Of a stretch of 64,000 nucleotides of DNA, positions 16,028 to 24,835 are shown one piece after another. The DNA is from Stenotrophomonas maltophilia. Lineage in GTDB: Bacteria; Pseudomonadota; Gammaproteobacteria; Xanthomonadales; Xanthomonadaceae. Position numbers and translations under genes: made by a program. Location: positions 434,001 to 498,000 of the forward strand of contig NZ_CP037858.1 in assembly GCF_006974125.1 (NCBI RefSeq), given 5' to 3'. The stretch's first letter is position 1. Every line of letters starts with the position of its first letter. Below the pieces are notes generated by a model that saw only the letters and a list, made by a program, of their open reading frames with translations, searched no databases and was not told where the DNA came from.

Positions 16028-16759
16028 ATGGACGCCCGTACCACCCTCCCCCTGCCCGACACCTGCGACACCGCGCCGCGTGCCGAATTCCTGCGCGGCC
16101 TGCGCGCCGCCGTGCCGGTGATGATCGGCTTCATCCCCTTCGCCCTGGTACTCGGCGCACAGGCGGCCCAGAAGGGTCTGAGCGTACTGGAAGTGCCGCT
16201 GATGACCGGCCTCAACTTCGCTGGCGGCTCGGAGTTCGCTGCCGTCGAACTGTGGACCTCGCCACCGCACATCGCACTGATCGTGGCCATCACCGCGCTG
16301 GTCAACAGCCGCCACCTGCTGATGGGCGCCAGCCTGGCCCCGCTGCTGCAGCACCTGCCGCGCCGCCGGGTGCTGCCGGCCTTGTTCTTCATGTGCGACG
16401 AAAGCTGGGCGATGGGCGTGGCCGACGCGCGCCGCCGTGCACTCGGCTTCAGCCTGGCCTACTACCTGGGCGTCTCGGCAGGCCTGTACACGGTCTGGGT
16501 GGCCTGCACCGCGCTGGGCGCGGTCGTCGGCCCGATGCTGGGCGACATCCACGCCTACGGCTTCGACATGGCCTTCCCCGCCGTGTTCCTGGTGCTGCTG
16601 CGTGGCATGTGGCAGGGCATGAAAGCCGCGCGTCCGTGGCTGGTCAGCCTGGTGGTGGCCGCTGCCACCTACCTGCTGGTGCCGGGTGCCTGGTACGTGG
16701 CGAGCGGCGCACTGGCCGGCCTGGCCGCGGCCTGGCTGCTGGCGGAGGACGCAGCATGA
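16028..16759 (+). CDS. azlC: Branched-chain amino-acid exporter large subunit AzlC
   Basis: 243 residues from ATG 16028; an in-frame TTG at 16016 adds only four residues. Motifs include MIGFIPFALVLGAQAAQKGL, NFAGGSEFAAVELW and NSRHLLMGASLAPLL, all AzlC signatures, within several membrane segments. With AzlD it exports branched-chain amino acids or analogues such as azaleucine. Its stop overlaps the azlD start (ATGA), so the two are coupled. Confidence 0.95.
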   Translation: MDARTTLPLPDTCDTAPRAEFLRGLRAAVPVMIGFIPFALVLGAQAAQKGLSVLEVPLMTGLNFAGGSEFAAVELWTSPPHIALIVAITALVNSRHLLMGASLAPLLQHLPRRRVLPALFFMCDESWAMGVADARRRALGFSLAYYLGVSAGLYTVWVACTALGAVVGPMLGDIHAYGFDMAFPAVFLVLLRGMWQGMKAARPWLVSLVVAAATYLLVPGAWYVASGALAGLAAAWLLAEDAA

Positions 16760-17070
16760 TCTTCAATGGCCTGATCCACTGGACTTCGGTACTGACCATC
16801 GTGCTGATGGCCGCCGCCACCTACCTGACCCGCATCGTCGGCTTCCTCGCGCTGCGCAACCGCACGTTGAGCAAGCGCGCAGTGACGGTGATGGAAGCCG
16901 CGCCGGGCTGCGTGCTGATCTCGGTGATCGCCCCGGACTTCGTCGCCGACAAGCCCGCCGACCTGGCCGCGCTGGCGATCACCCTGCTGGCTGCCACGCG
17001 GTTGTCGATGCTGCCGACCGTGCTGATCGGCGTGGTCTCGGCTGGCGTGCTGCGCTATCTGATGGGCTGA
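16756..17070 (+). CDS. azlD: Branched-chain amino-acid exporter small subunit AzlD
   Basis: 104 residues with about four membrane segments. The motif YLTRIVGFLAL near the N-terminus and VMEAAPGCVLISVIAPDFV are family features. It starts inside the azlC stop codon. It forms the exporter with AzlC. Confidence 0.94.
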   Translation: MIFNGLIHWTSVLTIVLMAAATYLTRIVGFLALRNRTLSKRAVTVMEAAPGCVLISVIAPDFVADKPADLAALAITLLAATRLSMLPTVLIGVVSAGVLRYLMG

Positions 17071-17129
17071 CGCGCCTTCGCCGGGCACGACCCCTGCGAC
17101 ACCCGGTCGCAGGCCATCGCGTCACCCGC

Positions 17130-17143
17130 TTGATCAATGTCAA
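17130..17143 (+). promoter_or_regulatory. FNR/ANR-type box upstream of the PAS gene
   Basis: TTGAT-CAAT-GTCAA matches the FNR consensus TTGAT-N4-ATCAA at 9 of 10 positions. Its centre is about 86 bases before the ATG of the PAS gene, a reasonable distance for an activator site. An FNR-type regulator is encoded at 28590-29366. Confidence 0.7.
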
Positions 17144-17222
17144 ACCGCCCGCCGCCGCGCGGGCGTATTTCTATGCAGGACCCGAACACGCCGGCGTTAC
17201 CGGCATCCACAAGGACCCTGCG

Positions 17223-17651
17223 ATGAGCTACACCCCCGACAACGTCCAGCTTCTGAACGCCATGCAGAACGTCATGGTGATCTCCACCACCGACCTGCAG
17301 GGCAACATCACCTACGCCAACGACCTGTTCTGCACGCTCACCGGCTTCGCCCGCGAGGAACTGATCGGCCAGCCGCACAGCATCGTGCGCCACCCGGATG
17401 TACCCAAGGCGGTCTACAAGGACATGTGGGACACCATCAAGGCCGGCAAGACCTGGACCGGCATCGTGCCCAACCTCGGCAAGGGCGGCGTGCTCTATGT
17501 GGTCGATACCACCGTGCAGCCGCTGTTCGACGCCGACGGCAACATCACCTCGTACATCAGCATCCGCCGCGTGGTGAATGACCTGATGCAGAACTACGAC
17601 CTGGTCGAGTTCAGCAAGGAAAAGTTCGACGACTTCTACGAGGCCGCGTGA
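17223..17651 (+). CDS. Stand-alone PAS-domain protein, Aer-like
   Basis: 142 residues, almost all one PAS domain: ITYANDLFCTLTGFAREELI then GQPHSIVRHPDVPKAVYKDM, and WTGIVPNLGKGG. This is very close to the FAD-binding PAS of the aerotaxis receptor Aer, suggesting flavin-based redox sensing. There is no output domain; the C-terminus ends FSKEKFDDFYEAA. A flavoprotein reductase gene overlaps its stop, so the two products may work as a redox pair. Whether flavin is bound is inference. Confidence 0.88.
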   Translation: MSYTPDNVQLLNAMQNVMVISTTDLQGNITYANDLFCTLTGFAREELIGQPHSIVRHPDVPKAVYKDMWDTIKAGKTWTGIVPNLGKGGVLYVVDTTVQPLFDADGNITSYISIRRVVNDLMQNYDLVEFSKEKFDDFYEAA

Positions 17652-19177
17652 ACGCCCTCCCGACCAGTACGCCCTTCAGCCGTCTGCTGGTGGGTTTCGC
17701 GTCCGAGTCGGGCAATGCCCGCGCCCTGGCCCAGCGCTTGGGCGCGGACCTGCAGCCACATGGGCCGCAGGTGCTTCCATTCAACGACATCGACGTGGCC
17801 AGTCTCGGCCAAGGCGATGTGCTGCTGGCGATCTCCAGTTCCTTCGGTGACGGTGAGCCGCCAGCCAATGGCGAGCAGTTCTTCGAAACGCTGCGCCAGA
17901 TCCCGACGCTGAGCGGCCTGCGCTATGCAGTGTTCGGCCTCGGTGACACCGGCTACCCCAGTTTCTGCGGCTTCACCAAGGCGCTGGATGCCGCGCTGAG
18001 CGAGCGCCAGGCGCAACCGCTGCTGCATCGGGTGGATGCCGACCTGGGCTACGAGCAGTTCTTCCAGCAATGGCAGCCGGTGCTCGGCCAGGTGCTGGAT
18101 GGCGACCTCAGCGCTGGCCAGGACCTGCACCTGCAGGTCACCGCCTATGGCGAAGACAATGCCTTTGCCGCCCCCATTCTCGAACGCCGCCGCTTGAACA
18201 GCAGCAACCCGGCAGCGTGGCACCTGCAACTGGACATTGCCGGCAGCGGCATGGCCTACCGCGCGGGCGACACCCTGCACGTGGTGCCGGAGAACGACCC
18301 TGCCCTGCTGCAGGCATTGGCCACCTGGTACGGCGACACCGCCGCCGTGGCCGCCCTGCATGACCGCGAGCTGCGCCTGCTGAGCAAGGGCGTGCTGCGC
18401 GAACTGGCCAGGCTCGGTGGCAGCGAGGTACTGAAGGGCCTGTTGAAGGTCAGCCAGAAGCGCGAGCTGGAAGCCTACCTGCACGGCCTGGACCTGCTGG
18501 ACGTGCTGCAGGACCACGCCACGCCGGACAGCGTGCCGCTGGCCCGGCTGCGCGAACTGCTGTCACCGCGGCTGCCCCGCGCCTATTCGATTGCCTCGCA
18601 CCCGTGCGACGACCAGCTGAGCCTGTGCGTGCGCGAAGTGCGCTACACCCTGCGCGGCCGCGAGCGCTTCGGCACAGCCACCGGCAGCCTGCTGCATGGC
18701 GGCGACCATGCCCGTGTGTACTGCCGCTCCAACCCCGGCTTCCACCTGCCCGATACCGGCGAGGCACCGCTGCTGCTGGTCGGCACCGGCACCGGCATCG
18801 CACCCTTGATGGGCCTGATGCAGGAGCTGCAGGCCAGCGCCTGCGAACGTGAAGTGCACCTTGTGTTCGGTGAAAAGCACAGCCAGCACGACTACCTGTA
18901 TCGCGACCAGCTGCAGGACTGGCACACGCGTGGCGTGCTGGCCGGCCTGCATACCGCGTTCTCGCGCGATGGCGCCGAAAAGGTCTATGTGCAGCACGTG
19001 CTGCAGCAGCGCGCCAGCGAGGTGCGTGATGTGCTGGCCCGCGGCGGGCATCTGTACCTGTGCGGCAACAAGAGCCACCTGGAAGGCGCGGTCCGTGAGG
19101 CCATCGATGCCATCGGTGGCGAAGGGCACTGGGACGCGTTGCGGGGCGAAGGCCGCACGCACTGTGAGTTGTATTGA
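17648..19177 (+). CDS. Diflavin reductase (sulfite reductase flavoprotein / cytochrome P450 reductase type)
   Basis: 509 residues with a GTG start overlapping the PAS stop (GTGA). Domains in order: flavodoxin-like FMN domain (1-150, FASESGNARALAQRLG, SSSFGDGEPPANG, FGLGDTGYPSFCG), FAD domain with RAYSIAS (about 315) and a C-terminal NADP domain (LLLVGTGTGIAPLMGLMQEL, LYLCGNKSHL, ending THCELY). It should move electrons from NADPH through FAD and FMN to a partner. No CysI-type sulfite reductase or P450 is nearby, so the acceptor is unknown; the PAS partner suggests a sensing or respiration-linked role. Confidence 0.9.
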   Translation: MNALPTSTPFSRLLVGFASESGNARALAQRLGADLQPHGPQVLPFNDIDVASLGQGDVLLAISSSFGDGEPPANGEQFFETLRQIPTLSGLRYAVFGLGDTGYPSFCGFTKALDAALSERQAQPLLHRVDADLGYEQFFQQWQPVLGQVLDGDLSAGQDLHLQVTAYGEDNAFAAPILERRRLNSSNPAAWHLQLDIAGSGMAYRAGDTLHVVPENDPALLQALATWYGDTAAVAALHDRELRLLSKGVLRELARLGGSEVLKGLLKVSQKRELEAYLHGLDLLDVLQDHATPDSVPLARLRELLSPRLPRAYSIASHPCDDQLSLCVREVRYTLRGRERFGTATGSLLHGGDHARVYCRSNPGFHLPDTGEAPLLLVGTGTGIAPLMGLMQELQASACEREVHLVFGEKHSQHDYLYRDQLQDWHTRGVLAGLHTAFSRDGAEKVYVQHVLQQRASEVRDVLARGGHLYLCGNKSHLEGAVREAIDAIGGEGHWDALRGEGRTHCELY

Positions 19178-19189
19178 CCTGTCCATGGG

Positions 19190-19255
19190 GTAGCGCCGGC
19201 CGCTGGCCGGCTGCGCTTCGCACCACGCGCTGCCGGCCAAGGGCCGGCACTCCCC
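19190..19255. repeat. Inverted pair of GTAG (SMAG-like) elements
   Basis: GTAGCGCCGGCC-GCT-GGCCGGC at 19190-19211 is followed by an inverted relative ending GCCGGCAC at 19232-19255. It lies between convergent genes (diflavin reductase and modE), a place where such pairs may act as bidirectional terminators. Confidence 0.8.
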
Positions 19256-19264
19256 AAGACCCCT

Positions 19265-20071
19265 CTACATCGGCACGCCCACGATCACGCTCGACGCCTT
19301 GAACAGCACCGTCGCCGCGGCGCCCTCCTGCAGCTCCAGCGCTGCTGTGCTGGCCCGAGTGATCACCGCCACCACGCTGCAGCCATGGCCGATATCCACC
19401 ACCACCTCGTCGTTCACCGCGCCCTCGGTGATCCGCTCCACCGTGCCGGCGAACTGGTTGCGTGCCGAGTAACGCGCCCCCTCACCCTGCGCCACGATCA
19501 CCGACGAGGCCTTCACCAGCGCGTAGGCCGGCACGCCCACCGCCAGGCCCAGCGATTCCACGCTGCCATGGGTGATGGTGGCGACCAGCGCGAGGCCCGG
19601 CGCCACTTCAATCTGCACTTCATCGTTCACTGCGCCGGTGGCCAGCCCACTGACCCGGCCATGGAACTGGTTGCGTGCACTGGTGATCATGCCGATTCTC
19701 CGGATCAGGGCCAGATCCTCGTCCAGCCCAGGGGTGGCCTGCAGCGACTGCAGGAACGTACGGTGCGCGCGCTCGACCTCCTCGAACCGGGCGATCAGCT
19801 GGTGGCCGCGCTCGGTCAGTCGCGCACCGCCACCACCGCGGCCGCCCACACTGCGCGCGACCAGCGGCTCGCCGGCCGCGGTGTTCATCGCGTCCACTGC
19901 GTCCCAGGCGTTCTTGTAGGTCATGCCCATGCGCTTGGCGGCCTGGCTGATCGAGCCACAGGCGTCGATCAGGCCCAGCAGCGCGAAGCGTCCGCGGCCA
20001 CCCAGGCTCTGACCGGCAATGCTCAGCCACAGGTTGCCCTGCAGCTCCAAAGGCGGTTCGGCCTCGCTCAT
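19265..20071 (-). CDS. modE: Molybdate-responsive regulator ModE
   Basis: 268 residues from ATG 20071. The N-terminal LysR-like winged helix reads GGRGRFALLGLIDACGSISQ, then AAKRMGMTYKNAWDAVDAMN, a ModE signature. Two molybdate-binding (TOBE/Mop) repeats follow (SARNQFHGRVSGLATGAVND and SARNQFAGTVERITEGAVND). ModE with molybdate represses uptake genes. The gene is divergent from a TonB receptor whose start is preceded by a ModE-type palindrome. Confidence 0.96.
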   Translation of the reverse strand: MSEAEPPLELQGNLWLSIAGQSLGGRGRFALLGLIDACGSISQAAKRMGMTYKNAWDAVDAMNTAAGEPLVARSVGGRGGGGARLTERGHQLIARFEEVERAHRTFLQSLQATPGLDEDLALIRRIGMITSARNQFHGRVSGLATGAVNDEVQIEVAPGLALVATITHGSVESLGLAVGVPAYALVKASSVIVAQGEGARYSARNQFAGTVERITEGAVNDEVVVDIGHGCSVVAVITRASTAALELQEGAAATVLFKASSVIVGVPM

Positions 20072-20135
20072 CGTGCTCGTTTCCCTGCGTTTCGCGCGAA
20101 CGGCCAGTGTACGGCGTCGCCCCCCTGCACCGGGC

Positions 20136-20149
20136 TTGATATGGATCAA
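20136..20149. promoter_or_regulatory. Perfect FNR/ANR box between modE and the TonB receptor
   Basis: TTGAT-ATGG-ATCAA matches the FNR consensus at all ten positions. Its centre is about 112 bases before the receptor ATG and about 71 bases before the modE ATG, so it could serve either unit. It implies that molybdenum uptake responds to loss of oxygen. Confidence 0.8.
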
Positions 20150-20211
20150 GGTGGCCGCGCCGACCAGCAACGAGAATCCCCGGGTCGGTCATCAAGTTGA
20201 CCCCTGCCAAC

Positions 20212-20235
20212 CGTTATATCATCTTGGATATAACG
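20212..20235. promoter_or_regulatory. ModE operator in front of the TonB-dependent receptor
   Basis: CGTTATATC-ATCTTG-GATATAACG: perfect 9-bp half-sites with a 6-base spacer, the same layout and core as the E. coli ModE operator at modA. It ends 19 bases before the receptor ATG, so bound ModE would block transcription. A TTGACC at 20197-20202 may be the -35 element. Confidence 0.88.
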
Positions 20236-20254
20236 AACCCGAGGACTCACGAGG

Positions 20255-22240
20255 ATGCGTACCTGTCGTTTCGTTCTACCCCTGTCCGCCCTGCTGCTCC
20301 CGCTTGCCGCCACTGCGGCCGACGCCACCTCGCCGCCCCCGGTGTTCACCCTGGGCACGATCGACGTGCATGCCGCGCGCGGCACCTCGCCCACCGTCGC
20401 CGAACGCAGCCTCGATGCCGAACGCATCCAGCAGCTCGACCGCACTACGGTCGGTGATGCGGTCAGCGTATTGCCTGGCGTGAGCCTGGCGCGCAACTCG
20501 CGCAACGAGGACATGGTCTACCTGCGCGGCTTCGACGCACGCCAGGTGCCGGTATTCCTCGACGGCATCCCGCTGTACGTGCCCTATGACGGCTACGTGG
20601 ACTTCGGCCGCTTCACCACCTTCGACCTCGCCGAGATCCAGGTCGCCAGCGGTGGCGCGTCGCTGTTGTACGGGCCGAACATCCTCGGCGGTGCGATCAA
20701 CCTGGTCAGCCGCCGCCCGGAACGTGCGCTGGAAGGCGACGTGCGGCTGGGCATCGCCGAGGGTGGCGAGCGCAAGGCAGCGGTCAACCTCGGCGGGCGT
20801 CGTGGCGACTGGTACTTCCAGCTCGGTGCGTCGATCCTGAAGGCCGATGAATTCCCGCTGCCGAAAGGCTTCGTCGACTACAAGCGCGTGCCCACCGATA
20901 CCGGCAAGGACCGCCGCAACGCCTCGCGCGACGACCGTCGCCTGTCGTTCAAACTGGGCTATGCCCCGCGCGAGGGCGACGAGTACGCGATCGGCTACGC
21001 GCGCCAGGACGGCGAGAAGGACAACCCGGTCTACACCGGCACCGCGCGCAGCGGCATCCGTTACTGGCGCTGGCCGTGGTGGGACAAGGACAGCCTGTAC
21101 TTCATCGGCAACACCCGCCTGGGCGAGCACACCACGCTGCGCACCCGCGTCTACCGCGATACCTATGGCAACGGACTGGACGCCTACACCGACGGCACCT
21201 ACCAGGTGGCGATGGACAACAGCAGCTTCCCCAGCATCTACGATGACCGCACCGTGGGCGGCTCGGTGACCCTGGCCACCACGGCGCTGCCGCGCCAGGA
21301 ACTGCAGTTCGCGATCCACTACAAGGAAGACCAGCACAGCGAGCGCAACCCGCACTCGCCGACCAAGGACTTCCGGGATGTGACCACGTCCGTGGCGATC
21401 GAGGACCGCATCGCGCTGACCGACACCTCGCACCTGCGCGTGGGCATCGGCCATGACCGCCGCGACGCCAAGCGCGTGTACTTCTGGCCGACCGGCAGCA
21501 CCGATGCCACCAATGCAGTGCTGGAGTACGTGCAGCAACTGGCGCCGGACCAGCAGTGGTATGCAAGCGCCGCGCGGCGCACGCGTTTCCCGACCATCAA
21601 GGATCGCTACTCCGCGCGCATGGGCGCGGCGCTGCCCAACCCGGATCTGAAAGCCGAGCATGCCACCCACCTCGAAGTGGGCCTGCGTGGCCGCTGGTGG
21701 GAAGGCGGCCAGCTGCAGGCGGCGCTGTTCCAGAGCCGTATCGATGACCTGATCCAGAACGCGGTGGTGGCCTCGCGCGAATGCGGCGGCAGCACCTGCA
21801 ACCAGGCGCAGAACATCGGCAAGGCCCGCCACCAGGGTGTCGAACTGGGCCTGCGCCAGCGCATCGGCGACGACTGGGACCTGCAGACCAGCTACACCTG
21901 GCTGCGCCGCACCAACCTGGAAGACCGCAGCGTGGCCCTGCTCGACAGCCCGCGCCAACGGCTGTTCATGGCGGTGGGCTGGCAGTTGCTGCCGCAGTTG
22001 AAGCTGCAGGCCACGCTGGAAGCCGAACAGGGCCGCAAGGTCAGCTACGCCGATGCGGCACGCCCGGTGCGCGACCTGCCCGGCTATGGCATCACCGGCT
22101 TCAAGGCCAGCTGGAGCCCGCGCGAGGCCTGGGATGTCGACCTCGGCGTACGCAACATCGGTGACAAATGGTACGAACTGGCCGACGGCTACCCGATGCC
22201 GGGCCGCACCTGGTTCGCCAATGCCAACTGGAGGTTCTGA
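20255..22240 (+). CDS. TonB-dependent outer-membrane receptor, probable molybdenum-compound importer
   Basis: 661 residues. Signal peptide (VLPLSALLLPLAATAAD), TonB-box-like FTLGTIDVHA, plug domain (VSVLPGVSLARNSRNEDMVY, DGIPLYVPYDG, GGASLLYGPNILGGAINLVS) and a 22-strand barrel ending in the aromatic NANWRF. There is no STN signalling domain. General homology is to siderophore and vanchrobactin-type receptors, but the ModE operator and following genes indicate molybdate, tungstate or a chelate of them. Substrate is inference. Confidence 0.88.
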   Translation: MRTCRFVLPLSALLLPLAATAADATSPPPVFTLGTIDVHAARGTSPTVAERSLDAERIQQLDRTTVGDAVSVLPGVSLARNSRNEDMVYLRGFDARQVPVFLDGIPLYVPYDGYVDFGRFTTFDLAEIQVASGGASLLYGPNILGGAINLVSRRPERALEGDVRLGIAEGGERKAAVNLGGRRGDWYFQLGASILKADEFPLPKGFVDYKRVPTDTGKDRRNASRDDRRLSFKLGYAPREGDEYAIGYARQDGEKDNPVYTGTARSGIRYWRWPWWDKDSLYFIGNTRLGEHTTLRTRVYRDTYGNGLDAYTDGTYQVAMDNSSFPSIYDDRTVGGSVTLATTALPRQELQFAIHYKEDQHSERNPHSPTKDFRDVTTSVAIEDRIALTDTSHLRVGIGHDRRDAKRVYFWPTGSTDATNAVLEYVQQLAPDQQWYASAARRTRFPTIKDRYSARMGAALPNPDLKAEHATHLEVGLRGRWWEGGQLQAALFQSRIDDLIQNAVVASRECGGSTCNQAQNIGKARHQGVELGLRQRIGDDWDLQTSYTWLRRTNLEDRSVALLDSPRQRLFMAVGWQLLPQLKLQATLEAEQGRKVSYADAARPVRDLPGYGITGFKASWSPREAWDVDLGVRNIGDKWYELADGYPMPGRTWFANANWRF

Positions 22241-22242
22241 AC

Positions 22243-22785
22243 ATGACCACGTCCCAGCCGCCACGCATCGCGGCCATCGTGCATGACCACAGCGGCGAAC
22301 CCGATGGCTTGCTGGCCGCATTCGCCGCACGCCAGCTGGCCGCCGGCCACCGCGTGCGCGGGCTGGTACACCTGCCACACGAACCCACCGCCAGCGGCAG
22401 GAAGCGCATGGCACTGATGGACGTGACCGATCCTGGTTCGCGCTACCCGATCATCCAGGCGCTGGGCCCGGCCTCCTGCGGCTGCAACCTGGACCCCGGT
22501 GGCATCGCCGATGCCAGCGTGGTGCTGCGCCGGGCCTTGCAGGACCATGCCGAGCTCGCCATCGCCAACCGCTTCGGCACGCTGGAATCGGAAGGCGGCG
22601 GCATGGCCGATGAGCTGCTGGCGCTGATGCTGGCCGGCATCCCGTTGTTGACCGCGGTGAAGCTGCCCTACCTCGACGCGTGGCGCCAGTTCACCGGCGG
22701 CATGGCCATCGAGCTGCCCGCCGAGGACGCGGCGCTGCAGGCCTGGTGGGATGCCTGCCGCAACGCACCCGAGGCCGCAGCATGA
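22243..22785 (+). CDS. DUF2478-type protein associated with molybdenum uptake
   Basis: 180 residues, begins 2 bases after the receptor stop. The text IAAIVHDHSGEPDGLLAAFA and LAIANRFGTLESEGGGMADE fits DUF2478, a THEP1/P-loop-like family that I recall from molybdenum transport clusters. The N-terminus lacks a clear GxxxxGK loop (it has HSGEPDG), so nucleotide binding is doubtful. No signal peptide, so cytoplasmic. Its stop overlaps the next gene start. The biochemical role is unknown. Confidence 0.75.
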   Translation: MTTSQPPRIAAIVHDHSGEPDGLLAAFAARQLAAGHRVRGLVHLPHEPTASGRKRMALMDVTDPGSRYPIIQALGPASCGCNLDPGGIADASVVLRRALQDHAELAIANRFGTLESEGGGMADELLALMLAGIPLLTAVKLPYLDAWRQFTGGMAIELPAEDAALQAWWDACRNAPEAAA

Positions 22786-23819
22786 GGCGGCGCGCCCTGC
22801 TGCAGGCGTTCGCACTGGCGCCGTTGCTGGTTGCCAGTGCCGAGCTGCTGGCGATGCCGGCGCAGCGCGTGTTGCGGCTGGGTGCGCCCAAGGCCACGCC
22901 CAAGCGCGTGTTCGCGGCCGGTCCGCCGGCTGCGGTTTTGCTCGCCGCCGTGGCACCCGAACGCCTGCTGGGCTGGCCGATGAAGGTCTCGCCCGACGCA
23001 CTGGCGCAGCTGCCGGCAGCGCTGCGCACGTTGCCGGTGGTCGGTCGCCTTGCCGGGCGCGGCAGCACGGTCAGTCTCGAGCGCCTGCTCGCGATGCAGC
23101 CGGATCTGGTGCTGGATGCCGGTGACTTCGATGCCAACTACCGCGACTCGGCCGAGCGGGTCTGGAAGCAGACCGCGATTCCCTTCGAACTGATTGCCGG
23201 ACGCCTGCCCGATCATCCGGCGCAGCTGCGCCACGTTGGCCGGCTGCTGGGTGTTGCCGCACGCGGCGAAGCGCTGGCGCAGGCGGCCGAGGCGCAGCTG
23301 GCACTGGTGCGTGAGGTGCTGGCGACGCGTCCCTCTGCGACGCGGCCCACCGTGTACTACGGGCGTGGCAGCGACGGCCTGGAAAGCGGCCTGTCCGGCT
23401 CGATCAACACCGAAGTCATCGAATTCTGTGGCGGCCGCAACGTGGCCGCCAGCGCCGGGGCCGGTGGCCTCGCCCGCGTGTCGTTCGAACAATTGCTGGC
23501 CTGGGATCCGGACGTGATCCTGACCCAGGATGCCGGCTTCGCCGCGCATGCGGCACAGGATCCGCGCTGGCGCGGCCTGCGTGCCGTGCGCGAACGTCGC
23601 CTGCATTGCGCACCGGTACTGCCGTTTGGCTGGCTGGATGGTCCGCCCGGTGTCAACCGCCTGCCCGGCCTGCCGTGGCTGCTGTCCAGGCTGCATCCGG
23701 GTGCAGTGCCCGCATTGGCGCCTGCCGCGCTGCGCGCGCGCATCGGTGCGCTGCATCAACTGCTGTGGGGCGAGCCATTGCCCGCCCAGCTTGCACGCAG
23801 CCTGGATGCGAACGCCTGA
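22782..23819 (+). CDS. Periplasmic metal-chelate binding protein (BtuF/FecB/MolA type) of an ABC transporter
   Basis: 345 residues from ATG 22782, overlapping the previous stop. The signal segment is RRRALLQAFALAPLLVASAE with a possible twin-arginine feel. Two Rossmann-like lobes are joined by a helix (TVSLERLLAMQPDLVLDAGD, FEQLLAWDPDVILTQDAGFA), the class III binding-protein fold used for siderophores, B12, haem and, in MolA, molybdate. It delivers ligand to the permease that starts 2 bases downstream. Confidence 0.88.
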   Translation: MRRRALLQAFALAPLLVASAELLAMPAQRVLRLGAPKATPKRVFAAGPPAAVLLAAVAPERLLGWPMKVSPDALAQLPAALRTLPVVGRLAGRGSTVSLERLLAMQPDLVLDAGDFDANYRDSAERVWKQTAIPFELIAGRLPDHPAQLRHVGRLLGVAARGEALAQAAEAQLALVREVLATRPSATRPTVYYGRGSDGLESGLSGSINTEVIEFCGGRNVAASAGAGGLARVSFEQLLAWDPDVILTQDAGFAAHAAQDPRWRGLRAVRERRLHCAPVLPFGWLDGPPGVNRLPGLPWLLSRLHPGAVPALAPAALRARIGALHQLLWGEPLPAQLARSLDANA

Positions 23820-23821
23820 GC

Positions 23822-24835
23822 ATGCGCACGCTTCCACGTTGGGCCTGGCATGCCGGTGGCTGGAGCCTGCTGCTGGCGATGCTGCTGCTGGCGTTCTCGG
23901 TCGGCCAGTTCCCGGTGCGACCGGCGGCGCTGCTGCACGCCATCGGCTGGCAGCTGTTCGGCATCGGCGAACCCAGCCCGCCTGCGGTGCAGGCCGCGCT
24001 CTGGCATATCCGCCTGCCGCGCGTGCTGGCCGCCGTGCTGATCGGTGCGGTGCTGTCGGCGGCCGGTGCGGCCTACCAGGCCATGTTCCGCAATCCGCTG
24101 GTGTCGCCGGACATCCTCGGCGTCTCCGCCGGTGCCGGCCTTGGCGCTTCGCTGGGCCTGTTCCTCGGCCTGCCGATGCTGCTGGTGCAGGGCATCGCCT
24201 TCGCAGGCGGCCTCGGTGCGGTGGGCCTGGTCTGCCTGGTGGCTGCGCTGGTACGGCGGCACGATCCGGTGCTGGTCCTGGTACTGGCCGGCGTCGCAGT
24301 GTCCGCGCTGCTCGGTGCCGGCATCTCGCTGCTGAAGCTGCTGGCCGATCCGTACACGCAGCTGCCCTCGATCACTTTCTGGCTGCTGGGCGGCTTGAAC
24401 GCGGTGGTCATCGACGACCTCAAGGTCACCGCGCCACTGCTGCTGATCGGGCTGTTGCCGCTGGTGCTGCTGCGCTGGCGGGTGAACCTGCTCGGCCTGG
24501 GTGATGAAGAGGCCAGCGCGCTGGGCGTGGCGGTCACCCCGCTGCGCTGGACGCTGATTGCCGCCGCCACGCTGTGCACTGCGGCGGCGGTGTCACTGGC
24601 CGGCATCATCGGCTGGGTCGGACTGGTGGTTCCGCATATCGCGCGGCTGCTGGTCGGCGCCGACTTCCGCCGCCTGCTGCCGGCCAGCCTGCTGCTCGGC
24701 GCCAGCTTCCTGCTCGCCGCCGATACGCTGGCGCGCACCCTGGCGCCAATCGAGCTGCCGCTCGGCATCCTCACTGCGTTCGTCGGTGTGCCGTGCTTTT
24801 TGCTGGTACTGGCGCGCAGCGAGCGTCGCCCATGA
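23822..24835 (+). CDS. FecCD/MolB-type ABC transporter permease
   Basis: 337 residues with about ten membrane segments. Family motifs: LPRVLAAVLIGAVLSAAGAA, YQAMFRNPLVSPDILGVSAG, and GIIGWVGLVVPHIARLLVGA. This type II importer family moves iron chelates, B12 or, for MolBC, molybdate and tungstate. Its stop overlaps the ATPase start. Confidence 0.92.
   Translation: MRTLPRWAWHAGGWSLLLAMLLLAFSVGQFPVRPAALLHAIGWQLFGIGEPSPPAVQAALWHIRLPRVLAAVLIGAVLSAAGAAYQAMFRNPLVSPDILGVSAGAGLGASLGLFLGLPMLLVQGIAFAGGLGAVGLVCLVAALVRRHDPVLVLVLAGVAVSALLGAGISLLKLLADPYTQLPSITFWLLGGLNAVVIDDLKVTAPLLLIGLLPLVLLRWRVNLLGLGDEEASALGVAVTPLRWTLIAAATLCTAAAVSLAGIIGWVGLVVPHIARLLVGADFRRLLPASLLLGASFLLAADTLARTLAPIELPLGILTAFVGVPCFLLVLARSERRP

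Noticed and set aside
20276..22414. 712-residue antisense frame across the TonB receptor
   Set aside because: Common in high-GC genes; the plus strand has signal peptide, plug and barrel motifs, the minus strand has none.
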